From the NCBI GenBank assembly GCA_937920335.1, contig CALGUT010000796.1, positions 1 through 6,202 of the forward strand: DNA of 6,202 nt. The letters run 5' to 3'. The DNA is from an uncultured Opitutales bacterium (GTDB lineage: Bacteria > Verrucomicrobiota > Verrucomicrobiia > Opitutales > UBA2995). The translations under genes were made by a program, and so were the position numbers. The notes beneath the pieces are model-generated. The model did no database searches. It had not been told where the DNA came from and was given only the letters and a program-made list of their open reading frames with translations. Shown here piece after piece: positions 1-5,558 of this stretch; the stretch's first letter is position 1, and the number at the start of each line of letters is the position of its first letter.

Positions 1-80
1 GTGTGATTTTTAGTAAACTACAAGAGTTTCCATGGATAAGAAAAGCATTCTTTAGTTCCTTATTACTTTGGTAATGAGAT

Positions 81-410
81 TTAATACCTCGCCATGGACG
101 GTTCCAGCGTGTGAGCCCATGCGTCGATACCCCCCGAAATGTTGACGGCATTCTGGAATCCGTGGCTTCTGAGGAATGAAGTAACTTGCCCGCTGCGAGA
201 CCCGTGGTGGCAGAGAACTAGCAAACATTGGTCCTTGGGAAGCTCTCCTAATCTTGCTGGGATCTGTCCCATCGGGATGTCTTTCGAACCTTCTATCTTA
301 CAGATGCTCAGTTCCATAGGTTCGCGAACGTCCAGCAGGGTTGCGCCGTTTTTGAATTCTTTCGCAGCCGTCATCACGTCGACTTCAATAGGATAATGAG
401 TTTCAGACAT
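81..410 (-). CDS. Rhodanese-like domain protein (single domain)
   Basis: This is a 109-residue single rhodanese domain, a fold that usually carries sulfur as a persulfide on a loop cysteine. The active-site loop CHHGSRS begins at Cys67. The N-terminal part has LLDVRE (25-30), the usual CH2A-type strand and Arg, and the C-terminus has SGGIDAW (92-98) followed by a short tail ending in ARY. The CHHG loop and the GGIDAW tail resemble the rhodanese domains fused to the C-terminus of MoeB/ThiF-type proteins, but here the domain stands alone with no E1-like partner in the window. I place the start at the ATG at 408-410. An in-frame TTG at 480-482 would add 24 residues unlike the family, so I reject it. 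No good ribosome site precedes either start. The gene is divergent from the guanylyltransferase gene. The sulfur donor and acceptor cannot be read from sequence. The domain assignment is secure and the physiological role unknown. Confidence 0.9.
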   Translation of the reverse strand: MSETHYPIEVDVMTAAKEFKNGATLLDVREPMELSICKIEGSKDIPMGQIPARLGELPKDQCLLVLCHHGSRSGQVTSFLRSHGFQNAVNISGGIDAWAHTLEPSMARY

Positions 411-533
411 ATCCGAGAAAATGAGGGGGACTGATTGAGAAGCAAACTGGAATCGGTAAAGAATTACTCCTAAATATGACAAAAAGGCTTTGCTCCCGCA
501 GATATTGAAAGCATCAATACCCGCGTAACTTTT
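411..533. promoter_or_regulatory. Divergent intergenic region, presumed to hold promoters for both sides
   Basis: These 123 bp separate the minus-strand rhodanese gene from the plus-strand guanylyltransferase gene, so promoters for both directions should lie here or slightly inside the genes. I see no convincing sigma70 pair. The best plus-strand candidate is TTGAGA (435-440), 16 bp, then TAAAGA (457-462), which would leave a leader of about 65 nt. It is weak. No clear inverted repeat or operator is visible, and neither start codon has an evident Shine-Dalgarno. The promoter role is inferred from gene orientation, not from motif quality. Confidence 0.35.
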
Positions 534-1622
534 ATGAATAGTCGCTATATAATTATCATGGCCGGTGGACGCGGAGAGCGTTTTTGGCCAAAAAGCCGTT
601 TAGCCAGACCCAAACACCTCCAACCGATAGTCGGGGATAAGACGATGTTGGCTCAAACTGTGGAGCGCGTGGCGGCGTTAGTACCCGCTGAAAACCTCTT
701 GATTATTACGAATACAGAGCAACGGGCTATCATCTTGGAAGATCTGCCTCAATTAGCTCCTGATCAAGTGATTGGTGAGCCAGTGGGGAGAGATACCGCA
801 GCCGCCGTGGGATTAGCCACTGTATTGGTCAAAGCGAAAAACCCGGATGCCACCTATGCAATTCTGCCAGCGGACCATGTTATTCATGATGGCGAGGGTT
901 ACCGGGCGGTATTGGAACGGGCTTTTGCGGCTGCAGAAGCGACGGGATCCCTCGTGACAATTGGTATTAAGCCTAATGAGCCTGCCACGGGTTACGGCTA
1001 CATCCACGTGGGAGAAACCTGTAGCGACGTTGAAGGTACTCCGGTTTACACAGTTCAGCGATTTGTTGAAAAACCGGACCTGGAAACTGCGCAAGGTTAT
1101 CTCGAGTCGGGTGAGTATTTCTGGAACGCGGGCATGTTTATCTGGAAAGCTTCGGCCATCGACCAGGCACTGAAATGGTATACGCCGGTTCTTTACGCAG
1201 GCTTGGAGCAGATCTCCGACGGATTATCAGGCGGAGAATCAGTGGAATCACTCATGGAGTCTGTTTATCCGACGCTTGAGAAAATTTCAGTGGATTTCGC
1301 GATCATGGAAAAAGCTTCGAATGTGACGATGGTTGAGTCGGCATTTGATTGGGATGATGTGGGAGCTTGGCCGGCGATTGAGCGTCATTATCCCAAAGAT
1401 GAAACGGGTAATGTCTCCAAGGGAGATGTGGTATTCGAACAGGCTTCAAGGAATATAGTGCTTTCTGAGGACGGTCATCTTACGGCCGTTATTGGAGTGG
1501 ATGACCTGATTATTGTTCATACCGAGGATGCGACTCTGGTGTGCCACAAAGATAAAGCGCAGGAAATCAAGGGGGTTGTGAAACAACTCGGTGATCACCC
1601 AGAATTCAAGCGCCTCGTTTAA
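534..1622 (+). CDS. Mannose-1-phosphate guanylyltransferase (GDP-mannose pyrophosphorylase), monofunctional
   Basis: This 362-residue protein should convert mannose 1-phosphate and GTP to GDP-mannose and pyrophosphate in the cytoplasm, supplying mannose and fucose-type sugars for envelope polysaccharides. The nucleotidyltransferase signature runs from about residue 9 to 22 (MAGGRGERFWPKSR), followed by RPKHL (25-29). Further family motifs are GRDTAAAV (85-92), PADH (112-115), FVEKP (177-181), WNAGMF (197-202) and DWDDVGAW (272-279). A C-terminal left-handed beta-helix-like segment completes the protein at about residues 290-350. It lacks the extra cupin phosphomannose isomerase domain of the roughly 480-residue bifunctional ManC/AlgA proteins, so it is the short monofunctional type. 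The ATG at 534 directly precedes the first strand of the Rossmann-like fold, which supports that start although no ribosome site is seen. It is the first gene of the plus-strand series and ends 12 bp before ruvX. No sugar-synthesis partner gene lies nearby. Confidence 0.93.
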   Translation: MNSRYIIIMAGGRGERFWPKSRLARPKHLQPIVGDKTMLAQTVERVAALVPAENLLIITNTEQRAIILEDLPQLAPDQVIGEPVGRDTAAAVGLATVLVKAKNPDATYAILPADHVIHDGEGYRAVLERAFAAAEATGSLVTIGIKPNEPATGYGYIHVGETCSDVEGTPVYTVQRFVEKPDLETAQGYLESGEYFWNAGMFIWKASAIDQALKWYTPVLYAGLEQISDGLSGGESVESLMESVYPTLEKISVDFAIMEKASNVTMVESAFDWDDVGAWPAIERHYPKDETGNVSKGDVVFEQASRNIVLSEDGHLTAVIGVDDLIIVHTEDATLVCHKDKAQEIKGVVKQLGDHPEFKRLV

Positions 1623-1634
1623 TTTGACGGAGTC

Positions 1635-2078
1635 GTGAACTATCTCGGAATCGACTACGGAGAGAAGCGGATTGGCCTGAGCTTTGGTGATTCACTGGGG
1701 CTAGCGATTCCGATTGAGGCTGCAGTTGAGGCTACTGAAGAAGCGCGTTTTGCGCATATCGGACAGACGATCAACCAGCGAAAAGTGTCTCATCTGGTAG
1801 TGGGGATGCCTTACAACATGAATGGATCCACCGGTTTTAAAGCGAAAGAAGTCGAGGAATTCATCGTCAAACTAAAGAGCAGGTTTTCACTCCCGATCAC
1901 GACGGTTGATGAACGACTCACCTCACATCAGGTCGAGCAGCAATTGAAGTTCCAAAAACGCAAAGTGGATCGCAAATCCGGCGAGATTGATTCCCGTGCT
2001 GCGTCGTTGATACTTCAGGATTATCTGGATCAGGTGTTTGGGCAAAACCTTGAGTATCCTCTTGAAGGTGACGTATGA
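1635..2078 (+). CDS. ruvX: RuvX/YqgF-family putative Holliday junction resolvase / pre-16S rRNA nuclease
   Basis: This 147-residue protein has the RNase H-like fold of the YqgF/RuvX family, which is linked to Holliday-junction resolution and, in E. coli, to maturation of the 16S rRNA 5' end. The first acidic motif is GIDYGEKRIGLS (residues 5-16, Asp7), followed by VVGMPYNMNGS (55-65). The second acidic motif is VDERLTS (91-97, Glu93), and the third is IDSRAA (118-123, Asp119). The three acidic positions of the metal site are therefore present. Length is close to the 138 residues of E. coli YqgF. The start is GTG at 1635. The only nearby purine-rich site is GGAG at 1629-1632, just 2 nt away, but the first strand begins immediately and a stop lies in frame at 1620, so no longer form is possible. 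That upstream stop is the guanylyltransferase stop codon, because the two genes share a reading frame. The gene overlaps truA by 4 bp. Confidence 0.93.
   Translation: MNYLGIDYGEKRIGLSFGDSLGLAIPIEAAVEATEEARFAHIGQTINQRKVSHLVVGMPYNMNGSTGFKAKEVEEFIVKLKSRFSLPITTVDERLTSHQVEQQLKFQKRKVDRKSGEIDSRAASLILQDYLDQVFGQNLEYPLEGDV
2064..2068 (+). promoter_or_regulatory. Shine-Dalgarno-like site for truA, inside ruvX
   Basis: GAAGG lies 6 nt before the truA ATG and is the only well-placed ribosome-binding-like sequence in the window. With the ATGA overlap of the ruvX stop and truA start (2075-2078), it supports translational coupling and confirms the truA start. Confidence 0.55.
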
Positions 2079-2821
2079 GTCGCTGGAAATGTGTATGTGC
2101 CTACGACGGGACGGACTTTGCCGGTTGGCAGACGCAACCGACCCGGGATGCGGTTCAAGATAAGATCGAAGCGGCATTAGCCAAGTTCCTAAAGATACCG
2201 GTACGCATTCAGGGAAGTGGGCGAACCGATGCAGGGGTGCATGCAGAGGGGCAGGTGTTCCACTTCGATGCGGATTGGAACCACGATCCGGCCTCGTTGC
2301 TGGCCGCCTTCAAGGTGCATTTACCAGACACAATCCTGGTGAAGTCTGCTGAGGAGGTTTCTTCTGAGTTTCATGCCCGTTACTCTGCCACGGGGAAGCG
2401 TTACGTATACCATATCTTCCTGGGGCAGGCGGATCCATTCTGTACGCGCTATGCGCTGTCGATTCCGTACCAGCTGGATCCAGAGGCCATCCGTGAGGCT
2501 GGCAAATTATTGATTGGAACTCACGATTTCTCAGCATTTGCGGCGGATAACGGCAATGACCCCGAAACGGAAAACCCGGTCAAAGATTTCCGAAGATTCG
2601 AGGCGGAGCTCGACGGCCAACAGCTCATGCTCACCTTTGAAGCGAGTGGTTTTATGTATAAGATGGTTCGTTCGCTTGTGGGTGCGCTTCTTAGAGTGGG
2701 TCGTGGCAAATTGAGCCAGAAGGCGTTTGTTGAGATACTCAATTCAGGTGTTCGTAGCAAAGATGTCGTTACCGCAGGGCCACGCGGCCTGTTTTTAAAG
2801 CAGGTTTATTACGCAGAGTGA
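2075..2821 (+). CDS. truA: tRNA pseudouridine(38-40) synthase TruA
   Basis: This 248-residue enzyme isomerises uridines at positions 38-40 in the anticodon arm of many tRNAs. The N-terminal half has the YDGTDFAGWQ motif (10-19) and the catalytic-loop motif GSGRTDAGVHA (47-57), where Asp52 is the nucleophile. The C-terminal half begins with FHARYSATGKRYVY (99-112; Tyr110 corresponds to the conserved active-site tyrosine). It continues with HDFSAF (150-155), the MVRSLVGALLRVG block (197-209) and AGPRGLFL (234-241). All hallmark elements are present, and the length is slightly below the 270 residues of E. coli TruA. It starts within the last codons of ruvX through an ATGA overlap and has a plausible ribosome site, so its translation is probably coupled to ruvX. 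A 109-bp gap follows before the next gene. Confidence 0.97.
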   Translation: MSRWKCVCAYDGTDFAGWQTQPTRDAVQDKIEAALAKFLKIPVRIQGSGRTDAGVHAEGQVFHFDADWNHDPASLLAAFKVHLPDTILVKSAEEVSSEFHARYSATGKRYVYHIFLGQADPFCTRYALSIPYQLDPEAIREAGKLLIGTHDFSAFAADNGNDPETENPVKDFRRFEAELDGQQLMLTFEASGFMYKMVRSLVGALLRVGRGKLSQKAFVEILNSGVRSKDVVTAGPRGLFLKQVYYAE

Positions 2822-2930
2822 GGCTTGGGCGGCGACCGCGCTTGGAGCTTGAGTTTTAGAGTGATGTCTTACGGAATGTTCTCTTTCCCAGGCATTTATT
2901 GGTCGGGTAAAACTTCACAGCAAATCACTC
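2822..2930. other. Intergenic gap between truA and the CPBP gene
   Basis: This is the largest gap within the plus-strand series. It contains a short GC hairpin, GCGG/CCGC with a CGA loop (2829-2839), and a TTTT at 2854-2857 that lies 14 nt beyond the stem, too far for a canonical intrinsic terminator. The hexamer GCTTGG occurs at 2823 and 2840, with a related GCTTGA at 2847. No strong sigma70 promoter is visible. By size alone the gap may hold a terminator, a promoter or both. No coding potential is recognised. Confidence 0.3.
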
Positions 2931-3917
2931 ATGTCTGGATTTTCTAGAGACGGTTTCCATGTCCTGTTTAATAAGGACGAATATCAATTCAGCTTTAGAG
3001 GTTTAAAGAGTTTGATGGTGGCGTTTCTGGTGCTTCACCTCATTGCAGCTGTATTGGCACCCGTCGCATACAAGACTATCGTTTGGTGGAATACCCATTT
3101 CCCGAATACCTTGAATGCTCATCTTTCGAGTAAACCGTTTCCCGAGTATTTCGACGGAATTCGACTCTTCTTGTTGGTCTTTACAATCCCCTGGATGTTT
3201 ATCCAATGCCGGCTGCTTTCAGCTCGAAAAATCGGCTATTCCGGCGATCTTACCTGGTATTCCAATTTTCTCCGGTTTTACATGGCTGGCTTGATCTCGA
3301 CGGTTTTGGTATTGGGGATCTTAATAGCGGTGGGGGCGGTTGAGGTTGAATCCTCGCTCACGTTTTGGGGGCTCTTCGGCGGCCTGATTGCTGCGTTTCT
3401 GGGGGCATTTCTCATGGGTTCATTGGAAGAACTAGTTTTCAGGAGTCTATTCTTTCGTATGTTCTACACCGCATTTACGCCTATGATCAGCGTCGTCCTG
3501 GCGTCGATGTTCTTTGCATACCTGCATTTCAAACCACCTCTTGGCTTGTGGGACTATAATACTCTGCCGTCTGATGTAACGTGGCTGGATGGGTTCTCCG
3601 TCGGATTTTGGGTACTCGCAGGCATCGTGGTGAATTTCGATTTTGTGCTTTTTCTCAACCTGACATTGGTAGGTTACACCTTAACGGTGGTGTTCATGAA
3701 GAGTCGCTCCCTATGGGCTGTAGTCGGGTTGCACGCTGGTTGGATAACCCCGATCTCATTGTTCATGAATATCGCGGTGCGGGAAGGAGTGGAGCCATCT
3801 ATTTGGTGGGGATCGTTCCGCCTAACTGATGGCTTCTTTACGACTACTTGTTTGATCTTTATCGCCTTCTATTTCACGAGCGTCTACAAACCTCGTGTGC
3901 AGGCCGGCTATTCCTGA
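2931..3917 (+). CDS. CPBP-family (CAAX protease/Abi-type) intramembrane metalloprotease-like protein
   Basis: This 328-residue polytopic membrane protein belongs to the CPBP (Rce1/Abi) superfamily of intramembrane glutamate proteases. Hydrophobic segments lie at about residues 27-48, 76-93, 115-137, 145-165, 184-199, 225-255, 262-282 and 302-317. The catalytic motifs are EELVFR (166-171, the EExxxR motif), FAYLH (195-199, FxxxH) and HAGW (268-271). The third motif is normally written HxxxN/D, but the fifth position here is Ile272. The stretch between the second and third motifs is about 69 residues and includes a polar, Trp- and Asp-containing loop (205-222), longer than in compact family members. 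The start is ATG at 2931 without a visible ribosome site. The substrate is unknown; bacterial members are tied variously to bacteriocin immunity, peptide maturation or unknown roles. No bacteriocin or precursor peptide is seen beside it. It ends 2 bp before comF. Confidence 0.85.
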   Translation: MSGFSRDGFHVLFNKDEYQFSFRGLKSLMVAFLVLHLIAAVLAPVAYKTIVWWNTHFPNTLNAHLSSKPFPEYFDGIRLFLLVFTIPWMFIQCRLLSARKIGYSGDLTWYSNFLRFYMAGLISTVLVLGILIAVGAVEVESSLTFWGLFGGLIAAFLGAFLMGSLEELVFRSLFFRMFYTAFTPMISVVLASMFFAYLHFKPPLGLWDYNTLPSDVTWLDGFSVGFWVLAGIVVNFDFVLFLNLTLVGYTLTVVFMKSRSLWAVVGLHAGWITPISLFMNIAVREGVEPSIWWGSFRLTDGFFTTTCLIFIAFYFTSVYKPRVQAGYS

Positions 3918-3919
3918 TC

Positions 3920-4660
3920 ATGGGGGCAAAGAATATCGCAGCGCTGACTCGCTCGTTTCTGGATGTCGTTTTCCCCAGAAACTGTGTGATTACTGGAGAT
4001 GCGGTTGAAGATGATAGTTCGTTTCAGTTTATCGGTAACTCCGCCGCCTCGAAGATATTCACCGTGGACCCCCCCCATTGTCAGACCTGCGGATACCCGT
4101 ATTTCGGTGCGGTTATGGCGAGTGATCGTGCCTGTCCAAAGTGCAAGGAATTGAAGCCCGTGTATGGTCAGGGGAAAACGGTGATTCTGGTCGAAGGGGT
4201 TGGGCGAGAACTCATTCATCAGTTTAAGTATGAAGGTGCGGGTTACTTACTTCGGGATTTTCTCACGCTTTTTGAAGGCACTCCTGGGTTGAAGGAGTAT
4301 ATCGATGGGGCGTTTTTGGTGCCAGTTCCCTTGCATCCACGCAAATTCAGGGAGCGTGGCTTCAATCAGAGTGAAGCTCTTTGTAAGGCGCTCATTCAGC
4401 TTCAGCCATCTGCCCAACTAGCGGATATACTCATCCGAACGGTTGATACGCCGAGTCAGACATTGTTCTCCAGAAAAGACCGAATGCGAAATCTCCGCTC
4501 GGCATTCAAATTAAATTTATCGTCCGATTCAGACGTGAATGCACGGTATCTTATTGTAGATGATGTATTTACGACCGGATCAACCTTGAACGCGTGTGCT
4601 CGTACGCTCAAAAAGGGAGGCATTAGCCGTATTGACATTCTTACCCTGGGCCACGGATAA
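3920..4660 (+). CDS. comF: ComF/GntX-family phosphoribosyltransferase-fold protein
   Basis: This 246-residue protein joins N-terminal zinc ribbons to a phosphoribosyltransferase-type domain, as in ComF (needed for uptake of transforming DNA in competent bacteria) and E. coli GntX. The second zinc ribbon is intact: Cys54/Cys57 and Cys72/Cys75. The first appears eroded: Cys22 remains, but Thr25, Gly39 and Ala42 occupy the other three expected cysteine sites. The catalytic-type core has FKYEG (102-106), PVPLHPRKFRERGFNQSE (135-152) and the PRPP-loop motif VDDVFTTGST (213-222). I choose the ATG at 3920. A TTG at 3848 would begin inside the CPBP gene and add 24 residues foreign to the family. The start lies 2 bp after the CPBP stop (TGATCATG) with no ribosome site, suggesting reinitiation or coupling. 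A C8 tract lies in codons 50-53. No other competence gene is in the window, so the DNA-uptake role rests on family membership alone. Confidence 0.88.
   Translation: MGAKNIAALTRSFLDVVFPRNCVITGDAVEDDSSFQFIGNSAASKIFTVDPPHCQTCGYPYFGAVMASDRACPKCKELKPVYGQGKTVILVEGVGRELIHQFKYEGAGYLLRDFLTLFEGTPGLKEYIDGAFLVPVPLHPRKFRERGFNQSEALCKALIQLQPSAQLADILIRTVDTPSQTLFSRKDRMRNLRSAFKLNLSSDSDVNARYLIVDDVFTTGSTLNACARTLKKGGISRIDILTLGHG
4069..4076 (+). repeat. C8 homopolymer tract inside comF
   Basis: Eight consecutive C encode the end of Asp50, Pro51, Pro52 and the first base of His53. It is the longest single-base run I noticed in the window. The present length keeps comF in frame, since a family-like N-terminus lies upstream and the intact second zinc ribbon lies downstream. 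A slip of one base would truncate the protein before the phosphoribosyltransferase domain. Confidence 0.85.
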
Positions 4661-4670
4661 TTCCGTGACT

Positions 4671-5525
4671 ATGCCGCTCTTTAGTAAGCCAAAATATTCG
4701 ACGGTCACCGTCAAAAAGAAAGATATTCCTCGCGGACTCTGGACGAAGGACCCCCTCACGGGAGACCTCATTTACAACAAAGAGTTAGAGCAGAATTTGT
4801 TGGTCGCGCCAAAAAGCGGGTACCACTTCCCCATGGATGCGCCCACTCGGATACAGTCTCTCTTGGACGAAGGCACCTTTAAAGAGTGGGATGCGGATCT
4901 TTTATCCGTCGATCCTTTGTCTTTTACCGATAGCAAACCCTACAGCGAACGACTCGAAACTTATCGCAAAGCTACGAAGTTGTCGGACGCAGTCGTGAGT
5001 GGCTCAGGCAAGCTCCTTGATATCCCGGTGGAGATTTCTGTCATGGATTTTCGATTTATCGGGGCTAGTATGGGTTCGGTCGTAGGGGAAAAAATCGCCC
5101 GAAGCATCGAGCGTGCAACGGAGCGTGGTGTTCCGTGCATCATCATTTGCGCGTCAGGTGGTGCCCGTATGCAGGAAGGGATATTAAGCCTTATGCAAAT
5201 GGCGAAAACCAGTGCTGCACTTGCTCGGCATGCCAAAGCGAAACTGCCCTACATTGCTGTGTTAACAAATCCTACCTACGCTGGCGTCATGGCGAGCTTC
5301 GCATCGTTGGGAGATTTGATTATTGCTGAACCGGGTGCCTTGATTGGCTTCGCGGGTGCACGAGTGATCAAGGAGACGACCAAAGAAGAGTTACCTAAAG
5401 GGTTTCAGACCGCTGAATTTCTGCTCGAACGCGGTTTGGTTGACCAGATTGTTCACCGCCATGAGCTGAAAGAACGGTTAAAGTCGTTCCTTTCAGTGAT
5501 GTGGTCCGCTGAACGTTCGGCTTAG
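4671..5525 (+). CDS. accD: Acetyl-CoA carboxylase carboxyltransferase subunit beta, lacking zinc-ribbon cysteines
   Basis: This 284-residue protein is the beta subunit of the carboxyltransferase, which pairs with AccA to move the carboxyl group from biotin carrier protein to acetyl-CoA, giving malonyl-CoA for fatty acid synthesis. The crotonase-like core is intact, with GASMGSVVGEK (131-141), the oxyanion-loop motif ASGGARMQEG (161-170), LMQMAKTSAAL (174-184), GDLIIAEPGALIGFAG (214-229) and LPKGFQTAEFLLERG (241-255). The N-terminal zinc domain keeps its flanks (IPRGLWTK 19-26, YNKELEQNL 35-43), but the four cysteines expected by alignment to E. coli AccD are Asp27, Thr30, Ala46 and Ser49. Ala204 also replaces the first Gly of the usual GGV after the NPT segment. 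The ATG at 4671 is preferred because MPLFSKPKYS is a typical AccD opening. An in-frame GTG at 4665 is possible, and a GTG at 4596 inside comF is unlikely. No clear ribosome site is seen. The gene lies 10 bp after comF; accA is not in the window. Confidence 0.95.
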   Translation: MPLFSKPKYSTVTVKKKDIPRGLWTKDPLTGDLIYNKELEQNLLVAPKSGYHFPMDAPTRIQSLLDEGTFKEWDADLLSVDPLSFTDSKPYSERLETYRKATKLSDAVVSGSGKLLDIPVEISVMDFRFIGASMGSVVGEKIARSIERATERGVPCIIICASGGARMQEGILSLMQMAKTSAALARHAKAKLPYIAVLTNPTYAGVMASFASLGDLIIAEPGALIGFAGARVIKETTKEELPKGFQTAEFLLERGLVDQIVHRHELKERLKSFLSVMWSAERSA

Positions 5526-5558
5526 GCCTTTTCTGAACGGTCTCTAACCGGTCTAACT

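Noticed and set aside
10..48. 12-codon minus-strand open frame with AAGGA 8 nt upstream of its ATG
   Set aside because: Too short to support as a gene or leader peptide without knowing what lies to the left of the window.
62..75. ATTAC-TTTG-GTAAT hairpin just beyond the rhodanese stop
   Set aside because: Five AT-rich pairs and no U-tract on the minus strand, so not a credible intrinsic terminator.
435..462. TTGAGA-N16-TAAAGA as promoter of the guanylyltransferase gene
   Set aside because: Both boxes are imperfect and such matches are common by chance. It is kept only as a mention in the intergenic entry.
411..482. Longer rhodanese protein from the TTG at 480-482
   Set aside because: The extra 24 residues are hydrophobic and unlike the family, and the ATG at 408-410 gives a standard single-domain length.
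2829..2857. GC hairpin after truA followed by TTTT as an intrinsic terminator
   Set aside because: The stem has only four pairs and the T run is 14 nt away from it.
2931..3917. CPBP protein as part of a bacteriocin-immunity or defence cassette
   Set aside because: The neighbours are housekeeping genes, and no precursor peptide, ABC exporter or toxin gene is visible.
3848..3919. Upstream TTG start for comF inside the CPBP gene
   Set aside because: It would overlap the CPBP gene by 70 bp and add an unrelated N-terminus. The ATG at 3920 gives a family-like start.
3908..4219. Antisense open frame of about 100 codons opposite comF
   Set aside because: It shows no recognisable domain and lies entirely opposite a well-supported gene. 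The same applies to the other antisense frames opposite the guanylyltransferase, truA, CPBP, accD and folC genes.
4596..4670. Upstream GTG start for accD inside comF
   Set aside because: The added residues are out-of-frame comF sequence. The ATG at 4671 opens with a typical AccD N-terminus.
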